Source: JAIYDJ01 sp031400505 (GTDB lineage: Bacteria; Pseudomonadota; Alphaproteobacteria; Rhodobacterales; Rhodobacteraceae). Taken from it: a stretch of DNA of 64,000 nt. The notes under the pieces are model-generated. The model ran no database searches. It saw only the letters and a list, made by a program, of their open reading frames with translations, and was not told where the DNA came from. Positions 18,434-26,196 of the stretch are shown in pieces. Where the stretch lies: NCBI GenBank assembly GCA_031400505.1, contig JANNPZ010000063.1, positions 39,752 through 103,751 of the forward strand. Reading direction: 5' to 3'. How positions within the stretch are numbered: position 1 is the first letter of the stretch; each line of letters opens with the position of its first letter. Both the position numbers and the translations under genes were made by a program.

Positions 18434-18462
18434 TTGACGGCTAAGTTTGGTATCGATACCAA
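18434..18462 (+). promoter_or_regulatory. Promoter with 16-bp LacI-type operator (TTGGTATCGATACCAA)
   Basis: Perfect 16-bp palindrome at 18447-18462 in the divergent gap between the GlcG-like and SMP-30 genes. A plus-strand promoter TTGACG (18434-18439), 17-bp spacer, TACCAA (18457-18462) overlaps it. The core is identical to the operator in front of the LacI gene at 13398, so that regulator is the likely ligand. Confidence 0.72.
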
Positions 18463-18486
18463 TTAGGCCAGCAAAAGAGGCGTGTC

Positions 18487-19377
18487 ATGTCTTTCTTCGA
18501 AGTTCACGATCCCGCATTTGGTGCCTTCGTGATGGGCAATGCGCCGGTGAAACGACTGGCGACCGGGTTCGACTGGGTCGAGGGGCCGCTATGGTTTGGC
18601 GATGCCGGATGCCTGCTGTTTTCCGATATTCCCAACAACCGCATCCTGCGCTGGACCGAAGACGGGGTCACGACGTTCCGCAGCCCGTCGAACTATGCCA
18701 ACGGCCATACGCGCGACCGCATGGGGCGTCTGATCAGCTGCGAGCATGGCTTGCGGCGGGTGACACGCACCGAATGGGATGGGGCGATAACCGTGATCGC
18801 TGACAGCTATGATGGCAAACCCCTGAACAGCCCCAACGACGTGATCGTAGCCCAGGACGGTGCCATCTGGTTTACCGACCCGCACTACGGGATCATGACC
18901 GATTACGAGGGCTTTCGCGCGGACCAGGAACTGCCTTGCGCCGTCTACCGGGTTGATCCGTCGGGCCAGATCGAGGCGGTGATCACTGACATGGCATGTC
19001 CGAACGGCCTTGCGTTCAGTCCCGATGAAGGCCGGCTTTATGTCGCGGACACCGGGCGGATGTTTCGTGATGACCCCCAGCACATCCGCGTCTTTGACAT
19101 GGTTGCCGGGCGTCCGACCCATGGCCGGCTGTTTCACAAGGTCGCGGCAGGCTGCGCTGATGGGATCAGGATCGACAGCGACGGCAACCTGTGGTCCTCG
19201 GCCGCCGACGGCGTGCATTGCGTCGCGCCCGACGGGCATCTGATGGGCAAGATACTGCTGCCCGAAGTAGTGTCGAACCTGTGCTTTGGCGGACGCGCAA
19301 AGCACAGGTTGTTCATCACGGCAACCACCAGCCTTTATTCAGTGATCCTGAACCGCAGCGGCAGCCAGCGTCCTTAG
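18487..19377 (+). CDS. SMP-30/gluconolactonase-family lactonase
   Basis: 296-residue six-bladed beta-propeller enzyme that hydrolyses sugar lactones such as gluconolactone. The divalent-metal ligands expected for the family are visible: Glu in WVEGPLW (about residue 35), Asn in LNSPNDVIV, Asn in CPNGLAFSPD and Asp in ADGIRIDSDGNLW. In this cluster it would open a lactone produced by upstream sugar oxidation. It ends in a 4-bp convergent overlap with the shortened LacI gene. Confidence 0.88.
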   Translation: MSFFEVHDPAFGAFVMGNAPVKRLATGFDWVEGPLWFGDAGCLLFSDIPNNRILRWTEDGVTTFRSPSNYANGHTRDRMGRLISCEHGLRRVTRTEWDGAITVIADSYDGKPLNSPNDVIVAQDGAIWFTDPHYGIMTDYEGFRADQELPCAVYRVDPSGQIEAVITDMACPNGLAFSPDEGRLYVADTGRMFRDDPQHIRVFDMVAGRPTHGRLFHKVAAGCADGIRIDSDGNLWSSAADGVHCVAPDGHLMGKILLPEVVSNLCFGGRAKHRLFITATTSLYSVILNRSGSQRP

Positions 19378-19886
19378 GCCTTCTCGCCCGGGACGAGCCT
19401 GGTCGGCACCACCACCAAATCCGATCCCGGCTGGCCCTTCAACCGCGCCACCAGCGCCTCGGCTGCCAGCTTGCCGATGGTGGTTGTGGGAACGATCGTC
19501 GGGCTCTGGCGCTTGGGCAGCACGCTTGCCGTCTCCATACCACCCCAGCCGACAATCCCCAGATCTTCGGGCACCCTGATGCCGCGCGCCTGGGCATAGG
19601 CAAGACGGTTGAGCGCGCGGTCAACCCCATCCGGCACATCCCCGAACAGACCCGACGACAGGCGCGGCACGCAGATACCGACAAACGCGGTCGCGGAATC
19701 TGACGTAAAGGCCACCGCAAGCTTGTTTGGCACATACCCAAGATGGTGCGCCATGGCAGGAACCCGTGCGCGGGCATCATCCGCATAGCCCGAACCACCC
19801 CGCAGGACACTGCAGACGGTCATCATTGATACTCTCGTCATCAGGGCGATATCTGCAAGGCTTGCAGTGGGCTTGCACTCGGTCAC
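19374..19886 (-). pseudogene. Internally deleted LacI-family regulator
   Basis: An open frame of 170 residues, about half the usual 335-345. The N-terminal DNA-binding region is recognisable but altered: the recognition-helix motif MTVSRVL reads MTVCSVL. After VGICVPRLSSGLFGDVPDGVDRAL the sequence jumps directly to ARGIRVPEDLGIVGWGG, which belongs near the end of the effector domain; roughly 140-150 residues of the ligand-binding core are missing, in frame. The C-terminus (TTTIGKLAAEALVARL) looks normal. It lies next to the operator at 19907 and was probably a second GntR/IdnR-type repressor. It could still make a short protein, but effector binding should be lost. Confidence 0.75.
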
Positions 19887-19906
19887 GACGGGGTCCGATC
19901 CGATAT

Positions 19907-19918
19907 GTTATCGATAAC
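19907..19918. promoter_or_regulatory. LacI-type operator (GTTATCGATAAC)
   Basis: 12-bp perfect palindrome in the gap between the shortened LacI gene and the sugar ABC operon, identical in core to that at 15959-15972. It is positioned to control the transporter operon, the regulator, or both. Confidence 0.65.
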
Positions 19919-19964
19919 TTTTCTGCTTGACAGAATCCGGACCGCAAGTCACCGTCAGGAAACG

Positions 19965-19974
19965 TTACCGGTAA
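19965..19974. promoter_or_regulatory. GntR-like palindrome (TTACCGGTAA)
   Basis: 10-bp palindrome 42 bp before the sugar ABC ATPase start. The TTACCGGTAA core matches the general form of E. coli gluconate-repressor (GntR) operators. The position, 58 bp from the 19907 site, would allow two-site binding. Confidence 0.45.
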
Positions 19975-20015
19975 ACCTCGATCAAGAAGGGCCGGACCCG
20001 GGAGGGGTTAGTCGC

Positions 20016-21509
20016 ATGCAACCGTCTTCTGACGGCCTTTTCTTTGATAGCGTCGCCAAGTCTTTTGGGGGTACGCAGGCGCTAAAGGGTGTCACGTTGC
20101 GCGTGGGACGAGGAGAGATTGTTGCCTTGCTGGGTGAAAATGGCGCCGGAAAGTCAACGCTGATCAAGGTCTTGGGCGGCATCCATCGCCCCGATCAGGG
20201 CGGCGTCAGCATTGACGGCGAAGCTTATGCCCACGAGGCGGGCAAATCCGGCGGCCAGAAGGTTGCCTTCATCCATCAGGATCTTGGGTTGATCGAATGG
20301 ATGAGCGTTGCCGAAAATATCGCCCTCGCCCTTGGATATGTAAAGCGCGGACGCAGGATCGACTGGGTCGCCACCGAAAACCGGGCGGATGCGGCACTGG
20401 CACTGGTAGACGCCGATTTTTCGGCCACGGCCCGTGTTTCGGGCCTGTCACGCACGCAGAAATCCCTGGTGGCGATTGCGCGCGCGTTGGCGGCGGACTG
20501 CGATTTTCTGGTGCTGGACGAACCCACGGCCAGTCTACCTGCCGATGAGGTGGAACGACTTTTCGCGGCCTTGCGCCCACTGAAATCCAAAGGCGTCGGG
20601 ATGATCTATGTCAGCCACCGTCTGGACGAGATTTTCAGGATCGCCGACCGGGTTGCGGTGCTGCGCGACGGACAGATGGTCGGACTGCGCCAGATTGACC
20701 ACACCTCGCCCGAAGAACTGGTCAGCCTGATCGTTGGCCGCAAAGCGCGCGAAATTAACCGCCCGCCCGTTCAGGATGGCCCGGCCATCCTGCAGGTCGA
20801 AGGTCTTCGCACCCCCAATGTCGGCCCCGCGAGCTTTGAAATCAAGCGAGGCGAATTGTTGGGGCTGGCCGGATTACGCGGCGCGGGTCACGAAGATGTG
20901 GGGCGCGCGCTGTTCGGGGTGATCCCGCATGCCGGGCGGGTGAAGTTGAACGGCGCGGCCCCCGACTTGCGGACTGCGCAAACTGCAATGCGGTCAGGCA
21001 TCGGGCTGGTGGCGCGCGACCGGGTCGGCGAAAGCGTGGCCCCCGGACTGTCGATCAGAGAGAATGCGTTCGTCAATCCGTCGGCAACCGGGCGCAAGAT
21101 GCTGTCGCTGCTCAGGCCAGCGGTCGAGCATGGCATGGCCCACGCCATCGGTGGTCGCGTCGGTCTGTCGCCAAATGACCCGAACCTGGCGATCGAGGCA
21201 TTGTCGGGCGGCAATCAGCAAAAGGTGGTGGTCGGGCGCTGGCTCGATTCGGGGCGCCGCCTGCTGATCACCGAAGACCCTACGGCGGGTGTCGATGTCG
21301 GTGCCAAGGCCGAGATCTATCATCTGTTGTATCAGGCGATGGCCAGCGGCATGGGCGTGCTGGTTGTGTCCACGGATTTCGAGGAAATCGCCAATATCTG
21401 TCACCGCGCCATCGTGTTCAGCCGGGGCTTGCCCGTGGCCGAGTTAACGGGCGTCGAACTTTCCACTGAATCGCTTATCCAGGCCGCGTCGGCCGGAGAA
21501 GCCGCCTGA
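20016..21509 (+). CDS. Sugar ABC transporter ATP-binding protein (RbsA/MglA-like, two ABC domains)
   Basis: 497-residue fused double ATPase of carbohydrate importers. Domain 1 has Walker A GENGAGKSTLIKVL (about residue 40) and Walker B FLVLDEPTASL. Domain 2 has the degenerate Walker A region normal for the family (GLAGLRGAGHEDVGRALFG) and the signature LSGGNQQKVVVGRW. Its Walker B end reads LLITEDPTAGVDVGA, with ED instead of the usual DE before PT. The start is ATG 20016, preceded by GGAGGGG; the open frame back to 19905 is rejected. First gene of a three-gene importer operon. Confidence 0.9.
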   Translation: MQPSSDGLFFDSVAKSFGGTQALKGVTLRVGRGEIVALLGENGAGKSTLIKVLGGIHRPDQGGVSIDGEAYAHEAGKSGGQKVAFIHQDLGLIEWMSVAENIALALGYVKRGRRIDWVATENRADAALALVDADFSATARVSGLSRTQKSLVAIARALAADCDFLVLDEPTASLPADEVERLFAALRPLKSKGVGMIYVSHRLDEIFRIADRVAVLRDGQMVGLRQIDHTSPEELVSLIVGRKAREINRPPVQDGPAILQVEGLRTPNVGPASFEIKRGELLGLAGLRGAGHEDVGRALFGVIPHAGRVKLNGAAPDLRTAQTAMRSGIGLVARDRVGESVAPGLSIRENAFVNPSATGRKMLSLLRPAVEHGMAHAIGGRVGLSPNDPNLAIEALSGGNQQKVVVGRWLDSGRRLLITEDPTAGVDVGAKAEIYHLLYQAMASGMGVLVVSTDFEEIANICHRAIVFSRGLPVAELTGVELSTESLIQAASAGEAA

Positions 21510-21518
21510 GGGGCCGCC

Positions 21519-22541
21519 ATGCCGGGAATTGACTCGAACGCCGTCGAACCGACCAAAGACGAATTGCGCGGCCTGACGGCTGTGCAAAAAGCGATCCGGC
21601 TGGCCCCGACTTATGGGCTGGTCATCCTGATGTTCGGGCTGGTCATCCTGTTTTCGCTTCTTTTGCCCAACACGTTTCCAACGATGTTGAACGTGCGTGC
21701 GATCCTGTCGGACAAGGCGATCATCGCGCTGTTGTCGCTTGCGGCGATGATCCCGATGGTGGCGGGGCGGATCGATCTGACTGTGGGGTATGGCATCGTG
21801 CTTTGGCATATTCTGGCGATCAGTTTGCAGACGATGTACGGCTTTCCCTGGCCTGTCGCGGTGCTGGTCGTGCTGGTGCTGGGAGTGGCGACGGGGGCGT
21901 TGAACGGACTGCTGGTCGAGGTTGCGCGGATCGACAGCTTCATCGCGACGCTGGGCACGGGGACAATCCTTTATGCGCTGGCGTTGTGGCACACCGGCGG
22001 GCGGCAGATGGTGGGGCAATTGCCCGATGCGTTTTACGCGCTGAACGGGACCTTCATCTTTGGCCTGCCGATCACCGCCTATTATCTTGTGGTCATCACT
22101 TTCGCCCTGTGGATCGTGCTGGAATACACTCCGATCGGTCGCTACCTTTATGCCATCGGCGCTAACCAACGCGCGGCAGAGCTGAACGGCATCCCGACCC
22201 GCAAATTCGTGATCGGGGCGTTTGTCACCTCGGGGTTGATGACGGCGTTGGCGGGGGTTTTGCTGGCGTCGAAACTGCGCATCGGGCAGGCGAGTGTCGG
22301 GTTGGAATTCCTGCTGCCCGCGCTGGTTGGTGCGTTTCTGGGATCGACCACCATCAAGCCGGGCCGCGTCAACGTCTGGGGCACGATTGTCGGCGTGATG
22401 ATCCTGGCGGTCGGGATTTCCGGCATTCAGCAATTCGGCGGCAGTTTCTGGGTGGAGCCGTTGTTCAACGGCACCACCCTGCTGATCGCCATCGGCATCG
22501 CGGGCTATGCGCAACGCAAGAAAGGCGCAAAGTCCAAGTGA
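21519..22541 (+). CDS. Sugar ABC transporter permease (RbsC-like)
   Basis: 340-residue inner-membrane permease with about eight to ten hydrophobic helices and the family's conserved cytoplasmic motif GRYLYAIGANQRAAELNGIP (about residues 207-226). It starts 9 bp after the ATPase stop. Works with the ATPase and the binding protein that follows. Confidence 0.88.
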   Translation: MPGIDSNAVEPTKDELRGLTAVQKAIRLAPTYGLVILMFGLVILFSLLLPNTFPTMLNVRAILSDKAIIALLSLAAMIPMVAGRIDLTVGYGIVLWHILAISLQTMYGFPWPVAVLVVLVLGVATGALNGLLVEVARIDSFIATLGTGTILYALALWHTGGRQMVGQLPDAFYALNGTFIFGLPITAYYLVVITFALWIVLEYTPIGRYLYAIGANQRAAELNGIPTRKFVIGAFVTSGLMTALAGVLLASKLRIGQASVGLEFLLPALVGAFLGSTTIKPGRVNVWGTIVGVMILAVGISGIQQFGGSFWVEPLFNGTTLLIAIGIAGYAQRKKGAKSK

Positions 22542-22568
22542 TAAGGCATCAACGGGAGGAGACCCAAC

Positions 22569-23657
22569 ATGCTGAGAAGAACGTTTACGGTATCACTGCT
22601 GGCCATGGTTGCGGCCATGCCGGTATTCGCCGACGCAATTTCGGACGCGATGGCTGATGTTGAGAAATACGCGGGGCAAAAGACGGTCTGGGATGGGCCG
22701 ACCTCTGGACCCGTCGCGGCAGAAGGCAAAAGCATCGTGGTGCTGGCCGCAGACATGAAAAACGGCGGCGTCCTGGGTGTGACCAACGGCGTGACCGAGG
22801 CGGCAGGCGTGATCGGCTGGCAGCTGAACGTGCTGGACGGCGCGGGGTCGGTGCAAAGCCGGGCTGCAGCGTTCGGGCAGGCGCTGGCGCTAAAGCCTGA
22901 TGGCATCATCATCAACGGCTTTGACGCGGTGGAACAGCAAGCGGCCCTTGATCAGGCCAAGGCTGCCGGCATTCCGATGGTGTCCTGGCATGCGGGGCCG
23001 GTGATCGGGCCGGATCCTGCGACGGGGCTTTTTGCCAACGTGTCGACCGATGCGATGGAAGTGTCGGCGGCGGCGGGCAAATGGGCCTTTGCCGATGCAG
23101 GTGGCAAGCCGGGCGTGGTCATCTTTACCGACAGCACCTATGCCATCGCCATCGCCAAGGCTGACCGGATCAAGGAGACGATCGAAGCATTGGGCGGCAC
23201 GGTTCTGGAATATGTCGATACCCCGATTGCCGATACATCAACCCGGATGCCATCGCTGACCACGGCCCTGCTGCAAAAATACGGTGCAAGCTGGACCCAT
23301 GCACTGGCGATCAACGACATCTATTTCGACTTCATGGGGCCAAGTCTTGCTGCGGCCGGCATCGCCGGTGATGGCGCACCCAAGGCGGTTGCTGCGGGTG
23401 ACGGATCGGAGTCTGCCTATCAGCGCATCCGCTCGTCGCAGTATCAGGCCGTCACTGTGGCAGAACCCCTGAACCTGCAAGGTTGGCAGTTGGTGGATGA
23501 ATTGAACCGCGCCATGAGCGGCGTTGAATGGTCGGGGTACACATCGCCCCTGCATGTCGTAACCAAAGCCAACATCGACTTTGACGGCGGCGAGAAGAAC
23601 ATCTTTGATCCAGGCAACGGTTATCGCGCGGAATACACCAAAATCTGGGGCAAGTGA
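22569..23657 (+). CDS. Periplasmic sugar-binding protein of the RbsB type
   Basis: 362 residues with a signal peptide (MLRRTFTVSLLAMVAAMPVFA) and a type I periplasmic binding fold. Recognisable parts are the first strand SIVVLAADMKNGGVLGVTNG, the FGQALALKPDGIIINGFD segment and the hinge GDGSESAYQRIRSSQY. The ligand is unknown; neighbouring genes point to a sugar acid or the sugar from which it derives. The gene follows GGGAGGAG and is closed by a strong terminator. Confidence 0.88.
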   Translation: MLRRTFTVSLLAMVAAMPVFADAISDAMADVEKYAGQKTVWDGPTSGPVAAEGKSIVVLAADMKNGGVLGVTNGVTEAAGVIGWQLNVLDGAGSVQSRAAAFGQALALKPDGIIINGFDAVEQQAALDQAKAAGIPMVSWHAGPVIGPDPATGLFANVSTDAMEVSAAAGKWAFADAGGKPGVVIFTDSTYAIAIAKADRIKETIEALGGTVLEYVDTPIADTSTRMPSLTTALLQKYGASWTHALAINDIYFDFMGPSLAAAGIAGDGAPKAVAAGDGSESAYQRIRSSQYQAVTVAEPLNLQGWQLVDELNRAMSGVEWSGYTSPLHVVTKANIDFDGGEKNIFDPGNGYRAEYTKIWGK

Positions 23658-23670
23658 TCGCATCAGGGTC

Positions 23671-23702
23671 GGGGCGGCATGCCGCCCCGGCTTCTCTTTT
23701 CC
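23671..23702 (+). terminator. Rho-independent terminator of the sugar ABC operon
   Basis: Perfect 18-bp inverted repeat GGGGCGGCATGCCGCCCC (23671-23688), followed by a pyrimidine-rich CTTCTCTTTT tract, 14 bp after the binding-protein stop. It may act in both directions, between convergent genes. Confidence 0.75.
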
Positions 23703-23715
23703 GGCGCGCCCGCGT

Positions 23716-24339
23716 TCAGTCTGCCTTGGTCGTTTCTGCCAGAGATTTTGCGCCTTCCAGGATCATAAGCACCGCAAGGGCCGCAGCCTCGCCGGCACGT
23801 TTGCCGTCGTAGCCGCAATTGTCGCGCATGAAGAGCCAAGATGGCACCGAACACACCGACACGATGCCCGAGGCAATGCTGTGACGGTCGCGTTCAGGCA
23901 GATCGGGGTGCAGTTTGGTCACAAAACCAAGCATGTGTTCGTGCCGGGCGCGGTTTGCAACTTTGCGCAAATCGCGGCCTTCGGCAGAGGACAGGACGGC
24001 GCGGATAACGCCCTCATCGGCGTCAAGACTTTTGAACAGGCGTTTGATGTTGCTCATCAGGTCATCGACGGTGGCAGGATCAATGACCGTAGCCCCGCCT
24101 GATTTTTCCAACTGCCACTTCCAGAACGCTTTCAGCAGATCATCCCGCGTCGGGAAATGCCGATAGATCGTGCGCTCTGTCACTTCCGCAGTTCTTGCAA
24201 CCTCGGCTGTGGTTACGGACTGCAAATCCGCCCCACGCAGGATCAAGGCGACAGCGGAAAGGATCAGAACACGGGTCTGTTCTTTCTGCCGCGCGCGCAG
24301 TGGGCTGTTATAACCGCTCGATGCGGGGTCCTTTTTCAT
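23716..24339 (-). CDS. TetR-family transcriptional regulator
   Basis: 207 residues. The N-terminal helix-turn-helix reads RVLILSAVALILRGADLQSV followed by TTAEVARTAEVTERTIYRHF (residues about 45-64); the rest is a helical ligand-binding domain. It stands convergent to the sugar ABC operon and has no obvious divergent partner, so its target is not evident. Confidence 0.85.
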   Translation of the reverse strand: MKKDPASSGYNSPLRARQKEQTRVLILSAVALILRGADLQSVTTAEVARTAEVTERTIYRHFPTRDDLLKAFWKWQLEKSGGATVIDPATVDDLMSNIKRLFKSLDADEGVIRAVLSSAEGRDLRKVANRARHEHMLGFVTKLHPDLPERDRHSIASGIVSVCSVPSWLFMRDNCGYDGKRAGEAAALAVLMILEGAKSLAETTKAD

Positions 24340-24780
24340 GTCAGACAGAATGACACCATCCGCAAAAGACTACAATCCTGTGATCGCCTGGCCTTGGCGG
24401 GCAATCGATTGCCATGACTTGGGGTAACCCGGCTGAAATGCCCCAACTGGAAACTGCGACCGGGACAGAGCGGCGGTGATCACACGCAGGAAATGCAGGC
24501 TGCAGGGCAGCCCGTCCACGGCAACGCGCCGCCGCACAGCCATTTGCGGCATCCGTGTCACACCCGGGTTGGCATCGCCGGACCGCACAAATGCGCCCAC
24601 AGGATCAGGGCCGATGTCGCGCCCTGCCCCCCTGCGCCGCGACCGATAACTGCTGGCCAAACGCGGCCAAAGCGGCAGGCGGCATCGTAAAACCCGTGCG
24701 CAAGGCCAATCCTGCAAGGTCGTCACAGAAGGGCTTTCGGCCCTAACGTGAGGGTCGGCGGACCCGTCTTTGCGACCTTG
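24340..24780. other. 440 bp without a confident gene
   Basis: It lies between the TetR start and the ECF sigma factor stop. A minus-strand ORF (24370-24726) is Arg/Pro-rich like a shadow frame; another minus frame contains GFYDAACRFGRVW, which looks gene-like but is interrupted. A decayed gene is possible. No terminator or repeat was seen. Confidence 0.4.
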
Positions 24781-25344
24781 TCAACTGCTGACGGCTGCTC
24801 TTATTCGACGCGAACTGCGAAAGACCCAGCTTTTCACTGTTCCAAGTGGAACATTCAGCCGAACCGCCACGTCATCACGGCTCAGGCCGTCGACATGAAC
24901 CATACACCACGCTGCACGGTGCGTGGGGGGCAGCTTTTCAAGGCACCTGGTCAGGTTCGCCACCACCAGACCCGAAAGGGCAGGCTCGGCAGCCAGCTGA
25001 ATGCAATCGTCATGATCAACCGTCGAAAACCGCTTGGCGCGGAGCCGGTCCAGCGCAATGTTTCGGGCAATCCGCGCAAGCCACGGAATGGGCATGCCCT
25101 TGTCCGGGTCATATGACCCGGCCTTGGACCATATCCGCAGATAGGCGTCCTGAACGATATCCTCTGCGGCGTCTCTTTGCTTGGTCATCAGCAGGGCCAA
25201 CCCAAACAGGCGACGATGCGTCAGGTCATAGAGCGCGCGAAATGCCCTGTGATCGCCCTTGGCGACCTGCGCGATCAGGGCCACCAATTCGGCCGTCGGC
25301 GCATCCCACATCCGGTCTTTCGCTGGTCCCTGGGTGTCACGCAT
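24781..25344 (-). CDS. ECF (extracytoplasmic function) RNA polymerase sigma factor
   Basis: 187 residues. Region 2 is GDHRAFRALYDLTHRRLFGL plus DAAEDIVQDAYLRIW (the -10 binding helix), then IPWLARIARNIALDRLR. Region 4 is LSRDDVAVRLNVPLGTVKSW (about residues 150-169). The ATG at 25344 is preferred over a TTG at 25395. A 72-residue gene lies 93 bp upstream on the same strand and may encode its anti-sigma factor. It is RpoE/SigK-like in sequence; no ChrR-type zinc anti-sigma gene follows. Confidence 0.87.
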   Translation of the reverse strand: MRDTQGPAKDRMWDAPTAELVALIAQVAKGDHRAFRALYDLTHRRLFGLALLMTKQRDAAEDIVQDAYLRIWSKAGSYDPDKGMPIPWLARIARNIALDRLRAKRFSTVDHDDCIQLAAEPALSGLVVANLTRCLEKLPPTHRAAWCMVHVDGLSRDDVAVRLNVPLGTVKSWVFRSSRRIRAAVSS

Positions 25345-25437
25345 AGATGCTCCGGTCAGCTGGTTGTGGATGTCTGAAAGACCATCAAAATTCAAGTCTA
25401 CGAATCAAACTTCATGACATACATACTGACATCAACT

Positions 25438-25656
25438 TCATTGCCCCGTCAATCGGCGTTCGATACGAAGCCAGAGGCTCTCTGGCAAAGCATCCGTGTC
25501 CTCGGCGGCAAAAAAAACAGCAAGCTCTCGCACCAGCGCTGCGAACTCCGCGTCTGTGCACAGCAACCCCTCGGCTTCGGCCATCTCGGAATCATCAAGC
25601 GTCAACGTGACGAAACCCGCCGCCAAGGCTCGTTTATGCGGATCGAGATCTGCCAT
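25438..25656 (-). CDS. Small acidic protein, possible truncated anti-sigma factor
   Basis: 72 residues beginning MADLDPHKRALAAGFVTLTL. The pattern of a short N-terminal helix, LDDSEMAEAEGLLCTDAEF, and a second helix ending PESLWLRIERRL resembles the N-terminal, sigma-binding part of RskA-type anti-sigma factors. The usual transmembrane helix and periplasmic domain are absent. Its position directly upstream of an ECF sigma gene supports an anti-sigma role, but this is inference. Confidence 0.55.
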   Translation of the reverse strand: MADLDPHKRALAAGFVTLTLDDSEMAEAEGLLCTDAEFAALVRELAVFFAAEDTDALPESLWLRIERRLTGQ

Positions 25657-26007
25657 CTGCCGCCCTCCTGCATGTGCGATATGGTTACTACGTCAAGACT
25701 TCCGTTGGGGTCGAGATTTGATCCGGTCGTGGCGTCAAAAAATCGACGTGACCGACCGAAACCCGTTTTCGTTCGGGAAGTACGGGCACCAGAGATGGTG
25801 AAGCCTTCGATCACCTGCAACGGCCCCGCATGCTTTTCGACATGCGCGCGGCACCTACCAACCGTCGATCTGGTCCAACGGGATTCAGAACCGGCGCAGT
25901 CAACCAAGCCTTGGGCCGCGCAACAGAACAAAGTGAAGCCCCCTAGTTGGGGCTATGGCACCAACCCGACCATCATGAGCAGGATATCGGGAAAAAAATC
26001 GGAAGGA
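25657..26007. other. 350 bp intergenic region between small sigma-linked gene and tRNA-Leu
   Basis: ORFs crossing this stretch on both strands have no recognisable domain. It should contain the promoter of the minus-strand sigma unit, but I could not pick out -35/-10 elements with confidence. Confidence 0.4.
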
Positions 26008-26094
26008 TGGTGCGGATGAAAGGACTCGAACCTTCACGGGAGTTACCCCACAGCGACCTCAACGCTGCGCGTCTACCAATTCCGCCACATCCGC
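26008..26094 (-). tRNA. tRNA-Leu (anticodon GAG), CCA encoded
   Basis: Read on the minus strand: acceptor arms GCGGATG (26094-26088) and CATCCGC (26018-26012) pair perfectly, discriminator A at 26011, and CCA is encoded at 26010-26008. The anticodon arm CAGCG-TTGAGGT-CGCTG gives GAG, reading CUC/CUU leucine codons. The long variable arm (GTGGGGTAACTCCC) and the GGTTCGAGTCC T arm are typical of a class II tRNA. Confidence 0.96.
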
Positions 26095-26196
26095 ACGTGA
26101 TCTTCAGGTAGGCAGGGGCTGTCTAGCCGCAGTCCTGTGCGAAGAAAAGGGGGATTGTCAGGCTTGCGCAGAAACAATCCCCCATCAGCAGGTTTC

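Noticed and set aside
19927..19949. TTGACA as -35 of a promoter for the sugar ABC operon
   Set aside because: No acceptable -10 sequence at 16-18 bp spacing.
24370..24726. 118-codon minus-strand ORF
   Set aside because: Arg/Pro-rich with no domain; another frame in the same stretch looks more protein-like but is interrupted, so no gene can be called.
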